Under the pieces are notes generated by a model. The model was not told where the DNA came from. It saw nothing but the letters and a program-made list of their open reading frames with translations, and did no database searches. From positions 496,001-560,000 of the forward strand of contig PBIO01000014.1 of assembly GCA_002720865.1 (NCBI GenBank): a stretch of 64,000 nt of DNA, in the 5' to 3' direction. Below, one piece after another: positions 45,011 to 54,661 of the stretch; position 1 is the stretch's first letter, and each line of letters opens with the position of its first letter. Made by a program: the position numbers and the translations under genes. Source of the stretch: Halobacteriovorax sp. Its GTDB lineage: Bacteria > Bdellovibrionota > Bacteriovoracia > Bacteriovoracales > Bacteriovoracaceae.

Positions 45011-46525
<1,515 letters not shown>

Positions 46526-46560
46526 TTTTAATCCTTATAAATTATTTATTAAATAACATT

Positions 46561-46851
46561 CTACTCATGGCATTCAATGGATTCAATTTTCTTTTCACAG
46601 CTTTTTGAATTACATTTTCCGTTTACGGAGCAGCCGAACTGATTGCAGGACCCGCCCTCAAGCCAGCAGCCAAACTCATTGCATCCACCGCCCTTGGTGA
46701 ATTTTCCAAATTCATTCTCACCTACACAAGAAAGTGCAGATCTCTCCTTATTCTCCCCGACCGGATCAGGAGTTGGGTGCCATCCCTTTTCACTGGTCCA
46801 GGTGCAGCCACTTAAAAAAATAAGGATGATTAAACTTCTAAAGAGCCGCAA
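46561..46851 (-). CDS. Small cysteine-rich lipoprotein
   Basis: A 96-residue lipoprotein. From TTG 46851 the N-terminus reads as a short signal peptide ending in the lipobox FLSGC, with AGGTGG six bases upstream; longer frames lose this signal. The mature part carries two copies of a Cys unit (GGCNEFGCW and GSCNQFGCS) and further Cys pairs (KCNSKSC), about nine cysteines in all, so several disulfides or a small metal-binding domain are likely. It overlaps the upstream glyoxalase-fold gene by 14 bp. Family unknown. Confidence 0.6.
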   Translation of the reverse strand: MRLFRSLIILIFLSGCTWTSEKGWHPTPDPVGENKERSALSCVGENEFGKFTKGGGCNEFGCWLEGGSCNQFGCSVNGKCNSKSCEKKIESIECHE

Positions 46852-47212
46852 AAATATCCACCTGATTTCCATCCGGATCTTTAACCGTAGAGTATCTTTG
46901 ACCCCAAAATGCATCCCAAGGTTCTTTCTCACCATTAAAACCTGCTTCGACCACAGACTTAAAAACCGAATCGACGTCTGCGGGAGAGTCTTGCAAAAAG
47001 CAAAGCGTGATCCCAGGACTCATAGGTTCCTGCCATTTTGGGTTAATCTTCTTCATAAGCTCAAATGAATCAAGCATCACACGAAGACCACTTGAAGTCG
47101 TTCCTTCAAAATGTCCTTCACCAAATTCCTTAAACTCGATCCCAAACAAACCATAAAACTTAATGGTCCTTTGAACATCCTTACAGGCTATTCCGATTGC
47201 ATCTAAACTCAT
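46838..47212 (-). CDS. VOC/glyoxalase-fold protein
   Basis: A 124-residue protein of the glyoxalase/bleomycin-resistance superfamily: GIACKDVQRTIKFYGLFGIEF at the N-terminus and a C-terminal STVKDPDGNQVDIFAAL. One half-module pair is present, as in small VOC proteins that dimerise. The metal ligands usual for glyoxalase I are only partly conserved, so the reaction cannot be assigned. It is co-transcribed with the Cys-rich lipoprotein. Confidence 0.8.
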   Translation of the reverse strand: MSLDAIGIACKDVQRTIKFYGLFGIEFKEFGEGHFEGTTSSGLRVMLDSFELMKKINPKWQEPMSPGITLCFLQDSPADVDSVFKSVVEAGFNGEKEPWDAFWGQRYSTVKDPDGNQVDIFAAL

Positions 47213-47236
47213 AAGAATTCCTTAACTTTAATTATA

Positions 47237-47584
47237 TTGGTGATAGTTAAAATATCATTCTATAGTAATTATGTTTTGGATAAAGTAGAAAAAAAGAAAC
47301 TAAAGCAAGAATACTTAAAGGGTCTATCTAAATCAGACTCCAATAAGCGCAATTGTTATTGTTCAAAAGAAGAAGTGGGCACCATTGAATTTTGCGGAAC
47401 CTGCATGGTTTGCAAAAAGCCGGGACATACTCGCCATCACCCCGGCGCCGTTCCTATTACCGGCGGTTGGTGCGACTATCATTATATTCGTCTTTCATGG
47501 ACTCACCCAACGGCCAAACCTGGCATGTTCGTTTGGTTAGCTTCAATAGGCCTTATCTGCTTTGTAATCAAAAGCTTTTTTTAA
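47237..47584 (+). CDS. Small Cys/His-rich membrane protein
   Basis: A protein of up to 115 residues. The middle contains CYCSKEE, CGTCMVCKKPGHTRHHPG and GWCDYHY, a dense Cys/His cluster that could bind zinc or a cluster. One hydrophobic helix near the C-terminus (FVWLASIGLICFVIKSFF) may anchor it. No good start is seen: TTG 47237 and GTG 47240 have no Shine-Dalgarno, and a TTG near 47276 would remove the hydrophobic-free N-terminus. Not recognised. Confidence 0.5.
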   Translation: MVIVKISFYSNYVLDKVEKKKLKQEYLKGLSKSDSNKRNCYCSKEEVGTIEFCGTCMVCKKPGHTRHHPGAVPITGGWCDYHYIRLSWTHPTAKPGMFVWLASIGLICFVIKSFF

Positions 47585-47603
47585 ATTCAATTTGTGCGGG
47601 AAA

Positions 47604-47680
47604 TGGGGTGGCTGATGGGACTCGAACCCACGACAACCAGAATCACAATCTGGCGCTCTACCAACTGAACTACAGCCACC
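47604..47680 (-). tRNA. tRNA-His (GTG)
   Basis: The minus strand folds as a tRNA: acceptor GTGGCTG/CAGCCAC, a GTTCAGTTGGTAGAGC D-arm, an anticodon stem CCAGA/TCTGG around a loop with GTG, and a GGGTTCGAGTCCC T-arm. It has the tRNA-His hallmark of an extra 5' G (47680) opposite C73 (47607), and CCA is encoded (47604-47606). Confidence 0.97.
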
Positions 47681-47711
47681 GCAAAGATAGAAACCTTTAT
47701 AAAGAGAGAGT

Positions 47712-47733
47712 GGGGACTCGTCAATAAGTCCCC
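47712..47733. terminator. Possible hairpin terminator
   Basis: GGGGACT (47712-47718) and AGTCCCC (47727-47733) form a 7-bp stem with an 8-base loop, between the end of the beta-barrel gene (47775) and the tRNA-His 5' end, both read leftwards. The T-tract on the minus strand is interrupted, so it is a weak terminator, or a processing signal upstream of the tRNA. Confidence 0.45.
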
Positions 47734-47774
47734 GGAATTTTCAGTTTGTTGATTAGGTTAAGTGATTGAAATTA

Positions 47775-48590
47775 CTAGATGTTGATTGAGAATTTTCCAG
47801 TAATTCTGCTGGTCCCAAGTGCATTCATATACTCAAGGCCGATATTTAGGATGGCCAGGTCAAAGACGGCGCCAGCTAGAAAATGCACAGATGAGTGGGA
47901 GGAATCGATGGCCCGGTTACCCACAAGAGAGATATCGGTCACTGTGATATTCGCCGAAAGTTTTGTGTCAGTGGATGATTTAACAAAACCAAGTCCCGCG
48001 TAAGGTTCAAAGAAACCAAGAAGATCGGCACCAGCTAAAACTTGTACGCCCATAGTTGTGGTTTCAAAAGCTGTTCTACCAACAGCACTTCCACCAGCGA
48101 CGGCCGAGCTATCTACGAAGGAAAGTTCATTTGAGTTAAAGTGACCACGAACGGCCAGCTGATAGATAATATGATCAAGAAAGGTCCACTTAATCCCAAG
48201 GCCCGTGTTTTTAATCGTGGCCCCGTCAGATGATTTTTCTGGAATAAACCCAAGCTCAAAGGTGAGTCCTAGAGGTTTAAAACTAAAAGCACCAATAAAG
48301 TTTAAGTGAGGAAGTTTATCTATATCTGTATTTGGATCTTCTTCTTTAATTAGCTGGGCCCACTTAGGTGCTTCAGTAACACCAATTACAACCCCAACTT
48401 CAATACCGACGAGGGGAAGCATATCTCCCGCGGGCTTTGCACTAGAGTTAGTGGTAAAGATCCAGTCGGCTCCAAGTTCTTCAGTTAGAGCGTCGATCTC
48501 TTGCTGAGAAACATTATCGATACTAAAAGTTCCAGCCATTGTTGTGGTCACAAAAAATAGCGCGAAAAAACTTGTTAAAAATATCTTCAT
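47775..48590 (-). CDS. Outer-membrane beta-barrel-like exported protein
   Basis: A 271-residue protein with a Sec signal peptide (MKIFLTSFFALFFVTTTMAG). Mature sequence alternates hydrophobic and polar residues in strands rich in Gly and aromatics (LNFIGAFSFKPLGLTFELGF, GVQVLAGADLLGFFEPYAGLGF) and ends in SINI, consistent with a small outer-membrane barrel. ATG 48590 has AGGAG five bases upstream and is preferred to a start at 48638. Monocistronic; divergent from the secreted-protein gene at 48888. Confidence 0.72.
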   Translation of the reverse strand: MKIFLTSFFALFFVTTTMAGTFSIDNVSQQEIDALTEELGADWIFTTNSSAKPAGDMLPLVGIEVGVVIGVTEAPKWAQLIKEEDPNTDIDKLPHLNFIGAFSFKPLGLTFELGFIPEKSSDGATIKNTGLGIKWTFLDHIIYQLAVRGHFNSNELSFVDSSAVAGGSAVGRTAFETTTMGVQVLAGADLLGFFEPYAGLGFVKSSTDTKLSANITVTDISLVGNRAIDSSHSSVHFLAGAVFDLAILNIGLEYMNALGTSRITGKFSINI

Positions 48591-48653
48591 TGGAACTCCT
48601 TTTTGGTCCAAGTTTATTAACAATGTTGATTTTATCACTAAAAATGTTAATAA

Positions 48654-48774
48654 AATACGGCCCCGTGTTAAGTGTGGAAAAGTGGATAATGCAGGGCCGT
48701 ATTTGCCGAAGCCCCTTTGTAGTGGGCCTTCGAAGAATTTTCCACATTGAATTCACAATTTTTTTATGTGAATT
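48654..48774 (+). other. Three consecutive hairpins in a divergent intergenic region
   Basis: Hairpin 1 has a perfect 10-bp stem AATACGGCCC/GGGCCGTATT (48654-48663, 48694-48703) with a 30-base loop. Hairpin 2 is CGAAG-x-CCC/GGG-x-CTTCG (707-732) with one mismatch. Hairpin 3 is a perfect 8-bp stem AATTCACA/TGTGAATT (48750-48757, 48767-48774). TGTGGAAAA in loop 1 (48673-48681) complements TTTTCCACA (48738-48746), so an alternative fold exists. It may be a small RNA, a leader of the 48888 gene or a protein-binding site. Confidence 0.5.
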
Positions 48775-48801
48775 ACTTGAGAAAAAAAGTTCAAAAAGAT
48801 T

Positions 48802-48830
48802 TTGACGTTAAGTGTTTTAATTGGAAAAAT
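48802..48830 (+). promoter_or_regulatory. Candidate promoter for the secreted-protein gene
   Basis: TTGACG (48802-48807) and AAAAAT (48825-48830) are 17 bases apart, about 57 bases before the ATG at 48888. The -35 box fits well and the -10 box matches four of six positions. If correct, transcription starts downstream of the three-hairpin region. Confidence 0.42.
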
Positions 48831-48887
48831 TTACTTAAGACATTTTGCACACACACTTAATTTTTTTTTACCAAGGAAGGGATCAAA

Positions 48888-49502
48888 ATGAAAAAGAGTT
48901 CAGCACTCCTTTTTATTGTTTCACTACTCTCGGCACCATCAGTATGGGCTTATGGTACTGGGCAATCGACTTATCCATTGATGGAAAAGCAGCACATGGT
49001 ATCGACTGAGATCACAGGGATTACTTCTACTGGTGGTGGAGTTGGAATGCAAGGTCGTTATACCCGCAAGATGAACAAAAGACTTGTTCTTGATGGTGGG
49101 TTTGGACTATCTAGTGGTGATCGCGCCAATAGAATCTTCGCCGGTGCAGATCTAGAACTTTTTCCTGATTATATGAATCAGCCAAGAGTGTCTATAAAGA
49201 CGAGTCTTGAGAATGCAAAAGAATTTAAATTTAGAAGAAATATTTTAACTGTAGCACCTACGGTTTCAAAAGGTTTTAACTTTTGGGGTGAAGAAGCTTA
49301 TCCATTTGCTTCACTTCCTTTTGGTGTTCAGTTAATTAATGAAACAAAACAATATGAGACTGTTGCTAACGTAAACCTTGGAATCTTAGGTAATCTACCT
49401 TTTGATGGTTACAGAAAATTTACTGCAAGTGCAGAAGTAACGGTTGATATTAAGGATAGTTATACTGGTGTATTTCTAGGGTTATCCTATCCCTTGAACT
49501 AA
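48888..49502 (+). CDS. Secreted/outer-membrane protein, uncharacterised
   Basis: A 204-residue protein with a clear signal peptide (MKKSSALLFIVSLLSAPSVWA). The rest has repeated amphipathic strands (GITSTGGGVGMQGRYTRKM, LVLDGGFGLSSG, TGVFLGLSYPLN) that look like a small beta-barrel with an aromatic C-terminal strand. A strong Shine-Dalgarno (GGAAGG) precedes the ATG. A GTG-start HAD gene follows after 4 bp. Function unknown. Confidence 0.7.
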   Translation: MKKSSALLFIVSLLSAPSVWAYGTGQSTYPLMEKQHMVSTEITGITSTGGGVGMQGRYTRKMNKRLVLDGGFGLSSGDRANRIFAGADLELFPDYMNQPRVSIKTSLENAKEFKFRRNILTVAPTVSKGFNFWGEEAYPFASLPFGVQLINETKQYETVANVNLGILGNLPFDGYRKFTASAEVTVDIKDSYTGVFLGLSYPLN

Positions 49503-49506
49503 TACT

Positions 49507-50238
49507 GTGAAAACTAGGCTGGTTTTCTCAGATTTAGACGGGACCTTGACTCATGGAGTAGAGTTGGGTCCCGTTTTTTTTGATCTTGTTTCGTATTTAG
49601 AATCCAAAAATATTCCACTTATTATTGTCACGGGAAGAAGTAAATCCTGGGCTCATTTCCTTTTGACTCATGTGCCTTATCTAAAACATATTATCTCTGA
49701 GGGGGGAGGAAATCTTTCCTGGAGAGCTGAGGATGGCACTCTTTATGACCGTCTTTTAGTAGATGAGATAGAAGCTCGCAGGCTTATGGCCATGACCGAT
49801 AAACTTTATGATGAGGTCGAAGAGTTAGAATTAAGTGCCGATTCTTTTGGACGTGAGACCGATCGGGCCATCGAGCTTGGTTGGCTTCGTGCTGATAAGG
49901 AGCGAGAGCAAACGATTAAGGAATTTTTTAAAAAAGAAAATGTTAATTGGTCAGAATCCAGTGTCCATTTAAATTTTTGGTGTGGGGATATTTCAAAGTA
50001 CACCGCCGTCTCGTACTTCTTGAAAAATCATACCGATTGTAGTGAGGATGAATGCTTGTACTTTGGTGACGCCTTAAATGATGAAACCATGTTCAAGCAT
50101 TTTCCTCATTCGGTCGGTGTTTCTAATATTAATGAAGTTATTGATAAACTTAAGTTTAAACCCTCAGTGATTCTAGAGGGTAAGGAAAATGAAGGCCCTT
50201 TTGGGGTTTATAATTTTCTTAAGGATCATTTAAAATAA
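49507..50238 (+). CDS. HAD-superfamily phosphatase (Cof/MPGP-like)
   Basis: A 243-residue HAD enzyme with a type IIB cap. FSDLDGTLTHG gives the nucleophile and acid Asp9 and Asp11, IVTGRSK is motif II, the HLNFWCGDISKYTAV stretch holds the motif III Lys, and YFGDALNDETMF is motif IV. This pattern fits phosphoglycolate- or mannosyl-3-phosphoglycerate-phosphatase-like cytoplasmic sugar-phosphate phosphatases. GTG start, 4 bp after the secreted-protein gene. Its 3' end overlaps the convergent RluA gene by 13 bp. It could in principle supply a sugar phosphatase step, but it lies outside the glycan locus. Confidence 0.82.
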   Translation: MKTRLVFSDLDGTLTHGVELGPVFFDLVSYLESKNIPLIIVTGRSKSWAHFLLTHVPYLKHIISEGGGNLSWRAEDGTLYDRLLVDEIEARRLMAMTDKLYDEVEELELSADSFGRETDRAIELGWLRADKEREQTIKEFFKKENVNWSESSVHLNFWCGDISKYTAVSYFLKNHTDCSEDECLYFGDALNDETMFKHFPHSVGVSNINEVIDKLKFKPSVILEGKENEGPFGVYNFLKDHLK

Positions 50239-51290
50239 TTCTGAAGTTCATACTCAATGGTTTTTTCTATTTCCTCTGCTTCTAAGGAAAACTTTTCTTT
50301 TATCCATGGAATAAAGTCGTGGGGGAGTTCCGCTCTAAAGAGTCTCTTCTCGTTCTTATAGTCGAAATAAATGCCAACCGCGTGAAGAGCATGTCTTGGT
50401 AGCTCCATTTCTGTATGATCTTCAGGTGAGGCCCAGAGGTCTTTAAATCGTTGAAACATCTGGTATGAACCAAGGTAAAGCTTATCCCCAACTAGAGGGA
50501 GGCCATTGTCTTTGGCGTGGACTCTAATCTGATGCTGTCTTCCCGTTTTTGGAAAGGCTAACCCAAGAACATAGGTTTCGTTTTTGTAGAGGATTTTAAA
50601 TTCAGTTTTAGCAGATTTTCCACGGTTATCTTCTTTATCATAAGCAAAAATATAAACTCGGTCTTTTCCAGTGCTTTCAGTTCCAAGTCTCTTTTCAGAG
50701 CTAAAGAAGTCATCTCCATTGTAGTCTTTATGAATTTTGGCCATAAAGAAATAAGCCTTCTGGACAAGTCCCTCTTCGAACAGTGGGGTTAGAGTCTGGG
50801 CCGTTTTTGGAGATTTTCCTAGGAGTAGGATACCTGAAGTTTCTCTATCTAAACGGTGTATAGAGTGGATGGTTTTTCCATGAATATTTTCAAAGAAGAC
50901 CGTGGCGCAGTTAAAGAGATGTTTACCCGTGGGGTGAGTTGCCATGTAGGGAGGTTTTGAGATGACAATTAGATCTTCGTCTTCAAAGATAGTTTTAGGA
51001 GTCGTATCGAGCTCTAACTTTTCTCCATTCCAATACTCATCTTCGTGAGTTGTTTTATGAAGAGTAAGAACTAATTTATCCCCAACTCTAAGCTTAGTCG
51101 TGGGTTTATGTTTACCTGGTCTATCGAGGATGATGACATGACCATCTTTGATTCTTCGTTTGATCTCTTCCCGGCTAAAGGATGGATTGTAGGAGCTTAA
51201 GTATTGATCTAGACGAAGGCCATCACTATTATCTTCAACGAGATAAGTGATGGCAAAATAATCTGGATGGAATTTTTTCTCTAGTATCAA
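50226..51290 (-). CDS. RluA-family pseudouridine synthase
   Basis: A 354-residue RNA pseudouridine synthase. An N-terminal S4 domain (LRLDQYLSSYNPSFSREEIK) precedes the catalytic domain with HRLDRETSGILLL, whose Asp is the catalytic residue, and the TGRQHQIRVH motif. The target could be 23S rRNA or tRNA; RluD/RluC-type cannot be resolved by eye. TTG 51290 overlaps the PrkA stop by 4 bp; its Shine-Dalgarno is poor, so translational coupling is likely. Confidence 0.9.
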   Translation of the reverse strand: MILEKKFHPDYFAITYLVEDNSDGLRLDQYLSSYNPSFSREEIKRRIKDGHVIILDRPGKHKPTTKLRVGDKLVLTLHKTTHEDEYWNGEKLELDTTPKTIFEDEDLIVISKPPYMATHPTGKHLFNCATVFFENIHGKTIHSIHRLDRETSGILLLGKSPKTAQTLTPLFEEGLVQKAYFFMAKIHKDYNGDDFFSSEKRLGTESTGKDRVYIFAYDKEDNRGKSAKTEFKILYKNETYVLGLAFPKTGRQHQIRVHAKDNGLPLVGDKLYLGSYQMFQRFKDLWASPEDHTEMELPRHALHAVGIYFDYKNEKRLFRAELPHDFIPWIKEKFSLEAEEIEKTIEYELQNYFK

Positions 51291-53473
51291 TAGCGTTCTT
51301 TTATTAAATATTTTAATCCACCAAGGGCACCATTAAGAGAATATCCATACTTATTTTGAAGATTATCTACGATGACTTGAATTTGGTCTTTATGTTTTTG
51401 AGATAGTGGAGTTTTATCATCTTCTGAAATTTCAGCTTCAAAAAAGACAAGATTTTTGGCCACATTCTCAATAACTTTCTTCTGCTCTTTTCTAAAGCTT
51501 TCTTGAAGTTTAGTCACAAGATCTGGAAAAACCTCATCGTAATTTATGTCGGCACCAGGATTATCAAGATAGTAGGCACCTAAAGTAGAAATAAGGTGGG
51601 ACCTATAAGTCTCAACTTTTTCTTTAAGCCCAATATTAATTTCAAATTCCTTAATAAAATAATCATCAACTGGCTCGAATCGACCCGTAATTGTATTTTT
51701 AACCTTTTCACCCTTGAGAAGAGCATTCACGTTTTCAATATAGCGTCTGATGTAGTCTTCGTAAGAGCGCTCATCAACGAGTCCCAGTGACTCTCTTAAC
51801 TCTTGGTCAAATAGGTTTATGCAATGATCTTTGATTAATGCAATAAACCTGGTCGGATGATGATAATCAGCTTGCGGCGTCATGTTGAGGAAGTCGTAGT
51901 CGTTCTTCTTTGTGATTAACTTTTGTAAATATTCGATAATTTCAACAAAAGTAACCTGCTCATGACGGCTGGAAAGTTTATAGATTATTTTTTTCATATC
52001 TCTTGGCGAGATACCAAATTTTCCTTCGTAGAGATTTTCAAACTCAAATTCACTTAAAACATCTTCCTTACCATTTAGAAGAATTTGCTTGCTCTCCGAA
52101 TCAAGGCGATCTGGCATTATATTGTCCGCAATAAAAAGTGATTTCTCTAGTGGGTTTATATTCGAAATAATTGTTGCAAGCTTTTTATCGTCAAAGTTTT
52201 TGGTCTGGCTTGAGCGAAGTCTAGACATGACGGCAAATAAGCATAATGCAGTTAGGGAATGTGGTTCAAAAGTCGCTTTATCACTTAGCCCTTCAATCTG
52301 CTCACGATAAATATTTTCTTCGTCTTTATAATTTAGAAGATAGGGAACTCTAATAAAGTTAAATCTTCCTTTAAAAGAATTGAAATCAGGATGCTGCTTA
52401 AAGGCTGCAAGGTGAACCTCGTTACTTGTTCCAATAAAAAAGATATCCAGCTCAGTAACAATACCACCCAGATTAATATGACCGGTTTCCATTGTTGTAA
52501 GAAGATATTTATAGGTATCAAGAGGTCTTTTAAGAAGATCAGAGAACTCAAGGATCCCTCTATTTGCTAAGATAACTTCACCGCTGAGTTGAAACATATT
52601 AAGGGATTGAAGGCTTGGTGGAAGATTACCAAGTCTTTTATCCATTGTGATTTGCTGCATTCGTGCATCAACATGCATTTGAGGTTCAATCGTAACGGCC
52701 CCAGAGGAGTACCTTTTAGAAATTTTAATTCTTTCAACTCTAATATGTTTTAGGACTTCATCATGTTGACCTTTATAGTTTTTTAATAAGGCATCATAGA
52801 TCATGCGATTTCTTTTAGAGAGATCACCTTGATAGAGGTAGCTTTTCTTAACATGTTCTAGGAAGTCAGGGAAATCACATAAACGATCTTCAAGAATCTT
52901 TTGTCTATATTCTTTTGGGATTAGAAGAAGAGGGTGATCTTTAAGCTCGCTGGGAAGGATGGCTGAAATTTCTTTATCTTCAAGATAAGCAAAAGAGAGC
53001 AAATCTTTAGAGCTACTTGATTCAGAGTTTAAACCGAGAGTGCCTTTAATATAATTATCAATAGGAAAGATCCAGCTAAAAGAATAAATTGCTCCGTCGT
53101 CGGTTTCAGAATATTCTTCAGCGCCTTTCATTATCTTTCTAACCATCGAACTTTTAGAAGAGCCATTTGGACCAACTAAAAGAATAAAACGGTTATTAAA
53201 ACCTTCATCCTGAAAATTAACGAGATTTTGAATGATATTTTCTTGAACTTTTCTTTGGCCAAATACTTTCTGTGTATCAATATGTTTTTTAGTGAACAAG
53301 GCATAAGAGCCATCTTCATTTTTTCCAAAATAATTTAACATATCGAATAAGTACTCGAAGGTAGGTCTAGATTCCCGACGAGGATCTTTTTCAAAAAGCT
53401 CCATATAATCGTTATAGGAAAGAACTTCTTGATGATGTTGATTTTGTTGGTTGGCTTCTTTTATCCAGTCCAT
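51287..53473 (-). CDS. prkA: PrkA-type serine protein kinase
   Basis: A 728-residue protein of the PrkA/YeaG family: an N-terminal AAA+ domain with Walker A GPNGSSKS at 101-108 and a C-terminal PrkA domain. Family motifs include YLFDMLNYFG near residue 41, FIGTSNEVHLAAF, RGILEFSDLLKRP and the Ser/Arg-rich kinase-like end. PrkA proteins act in stress responses. ATG 53473, with AAGGG six bases upstream, is preferred to the longer start at 53551. It starts divergently from the FGE-like gene across 81 bp. Confidence 0.9.
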   Translation of the reverse strand: MDWIKEANQQNQHHQEVLSYNDYMELFEKDPRRESRPTFEYLFDMLNYFGKNEDGSYALFTKKHIDTQKVFGQRKVQENIIQNLVNFQDEGFNNRFILLVGPNGSSKSSMVRKIMKGAEEYSETDDGAIYSFSWIFPIDNYIKGTLGLNSESSSSKDLLSFAYLEDKEISAILPSELKDHPLLLIPKEYRQKILEDRLCDFPDFLEHVKKSYLYQGDLSKRNRMIYDALLKNYKGQHDEVLKHIRVERIKISKRYSSGAVTIEPQMHVDARMQQITMDKRLGNLPPSLQSLNMFQLSGEVILANRGILEFSDLLKRPLDTYKYLLTTMETGHINLGGIVTELDIFFIGTSNEVHLAAFKQHPDFNSFKGRFNFIRVPYLLNYKDEENIYREQIEGLSDKATFEPHSLTALCLFAVMSRLRSSQTKNFDDKKLATIISNINPLEKSLFIADNIMPDRLDSESKQILLNGKEDVLSEFEFENLYEGKFGISPRDMKKIIYKLSSRHEQVTFVEIIEYLQKLITKKNDYDFLNMTPQADYHHPTRFIALIKDHCINLFDQELRESLGLVDERSYEDYIRRYIENVNALLKGEKVKNTITGRFEPVDDYFIKEFEINIGLKEKVETYRSHLISTLGAYYLDNPGADINYDEVFPDLVTKLQESFRKEQKKVIENVAKNLVFFEAEISEDDKTPLSQKHKDQIQVIVDNLQNKYGYSLNGALGGLKYLIKERY

Positions 53474-53554
53474 AAAATACCCTTTTATAAACAGCTGTTT
53501 TCTCTCTATAATTGTATCACTCCAGCACCGAATTCCCTTGGGACGGCACATTTT

Positions 53555-54661
53555 ATGCGCAAAGCTAAACCAAAATTTCTCTTCACTATTATGTCACTAC
53601 TCGTAGGGGCAGGAATCGGGGTTTTTGGCTATTTGGGATACCAAAAGTCTATAACCGACCAATTTGTTCAGGAAGGGGAAGATCAGCTTAAACTGCTTGA
53701 GGCCTCTTCGAAGGTTTGGTCAGTCTGGAGAAAGGGCATTTATTCTGAGCTTTATAAAGAAGCGTCAAAAGAATGCCCCGTTGAGGAGTATGGTGAAAAT
53801 ACAAAATGTAATCAAAAGCTTTTAAACTGTGTGCTTAAAAACTCATCAATAAGTCCAAGCCTTAAGGGAGTTGGCAAGATAAAGCTTGGTAAGGCCGAGA
53901 CTGTATCGCGAGAAGTGCATGGGAGGATGGCCCCTTTAGATGGTGTTCGCTTAAATATTTCACTTAGAGACTCAAAACTTTCAATCTTACTAGAGAATAG
54001 CTGCGATAAAATATTTTTACCAAAGCGAATATATGGATTTGGTCCTGACAAGAACCCTAAATCAGAATTTCGCTTTGATAACTTCGAGCGTTTAATCTTT
54101 ATCGATAAGAATCTAAGTTCTGCAAAAGGTAAAACAATAGCGCAAATGAAGAGAGTTTGCGCCTCTAGAGGTATGCAGCTTCTAGAGTCTCATATATTGG
54201 ATGCTGCCGCCTTTCACCCTGTGGATATTAGGAATAACCGTCCACAAGAATTTTTAAGACCAAAACTTCCTTGGAGTAGAAACTACAAAAGTGAATTTCC
54301 TTACAAAGCACAGACCGATAAAAAATTTAAATTTGAATCTAAATATTGCGACTATCTTTATTCAAAAGAATGCATAGGCAAGAAGGATACATCTTTGCCT
54401 TCATGGATGGGACTTAAGAATCCTCTTGGGGGAAAAATGGAGGTCGTAAGAAATATTAAATTTGAAGATCAGGTTTTAGTCCCTTCAAGTATTTACTTCT
54501 CTGTCGAGAGTCTATGGCATCAGCTGGGCTTAAGGGCCATGTGGAATGGAAAAAGTTTTGATAAGAGGGATTTTGTTTTTTCTAAATTGGGAGCACCGGC
54601 GCTAGACGATTATTCAAATCTAGAGCTTGGTTTTCGCTGTATGCAAGAGGTTTGGAAATGA
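53555..54661 (+). CDS. Membrane-anchored formylglycine-generating-enzyme-like protein
   Basis: A 368-residue protein with an N-terminal membrane helix (about 8-28). The second half follows the FGE/sulfatase-modifying fold: KRVCASRGMQLLESHILDAA resembles the CASRGKRLCTEAEWEYAA element, SWMGLKNPLGGKMEVVRN the WE-x-x-x-N element, SSIYFSVESLWHQLGLRA follows, and the C-terminus is LGFRCM. The cysteines used for copper-dependent oxidation are not clearly placed, so it may be a structural relative. ATG 53555 is chosen because the longer frame lacks a membrane helix at its start. The next gene overlaps by 4 bp. Confidence 0.6.
   Translation: MRKAKPKFLFTIMSLLVGAGIGVFGYLGYQKSITDQFVQEGEDQLKLLEASSKVWSVWRKGIYSELYKEASKECPVEEYGENTKCNQKLLNCVLKNSSISPSLKGVGKIKLGKAETVSREVHGRMAPLDGVRLNISLRDSKLSILLENSCDKIFLPKRIYGFGPDKNPKSEFRFDNFERLIFIDKNLSSAKGKTIAQMKRVCASRGMQLLESHILDAAAFHPVDIRNNRPQEFLRPKLPWSRNYKSEFPYKAQTDKKFKFESKYCDYLYSKECIGKKDTSLPSWMGLKNPLGGKMEVVRNIKFEDQVLVPSSIYFSVESLWHQLGLRAMWNGKSFDKRDFVFSKLGAPALDDYSNLELGFRCMQEVWK

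Noticed and set aside
46643-47068. A 141-codon plus-strand frame opposite the lipoprotein and VOC genes
   Set aside because: It is antisense to two supported genes and its sequence is low-complexity with no start signal.
47392-47727. A plus-strand frame of 111 codons crossing the Cys/His-rich gene and the tRNA
   Set aside because: It runs through the whole tRNA-His, which is clear by structure, so it is not a gene.
48539-48805. An 88-codon plus-strand frame across the divergent gap
   Set aside because: It begins inside the beta-barrel gene signal sequence and runs over the hairpins without a Shine-Dalgarno; the hairpins explain the region better.
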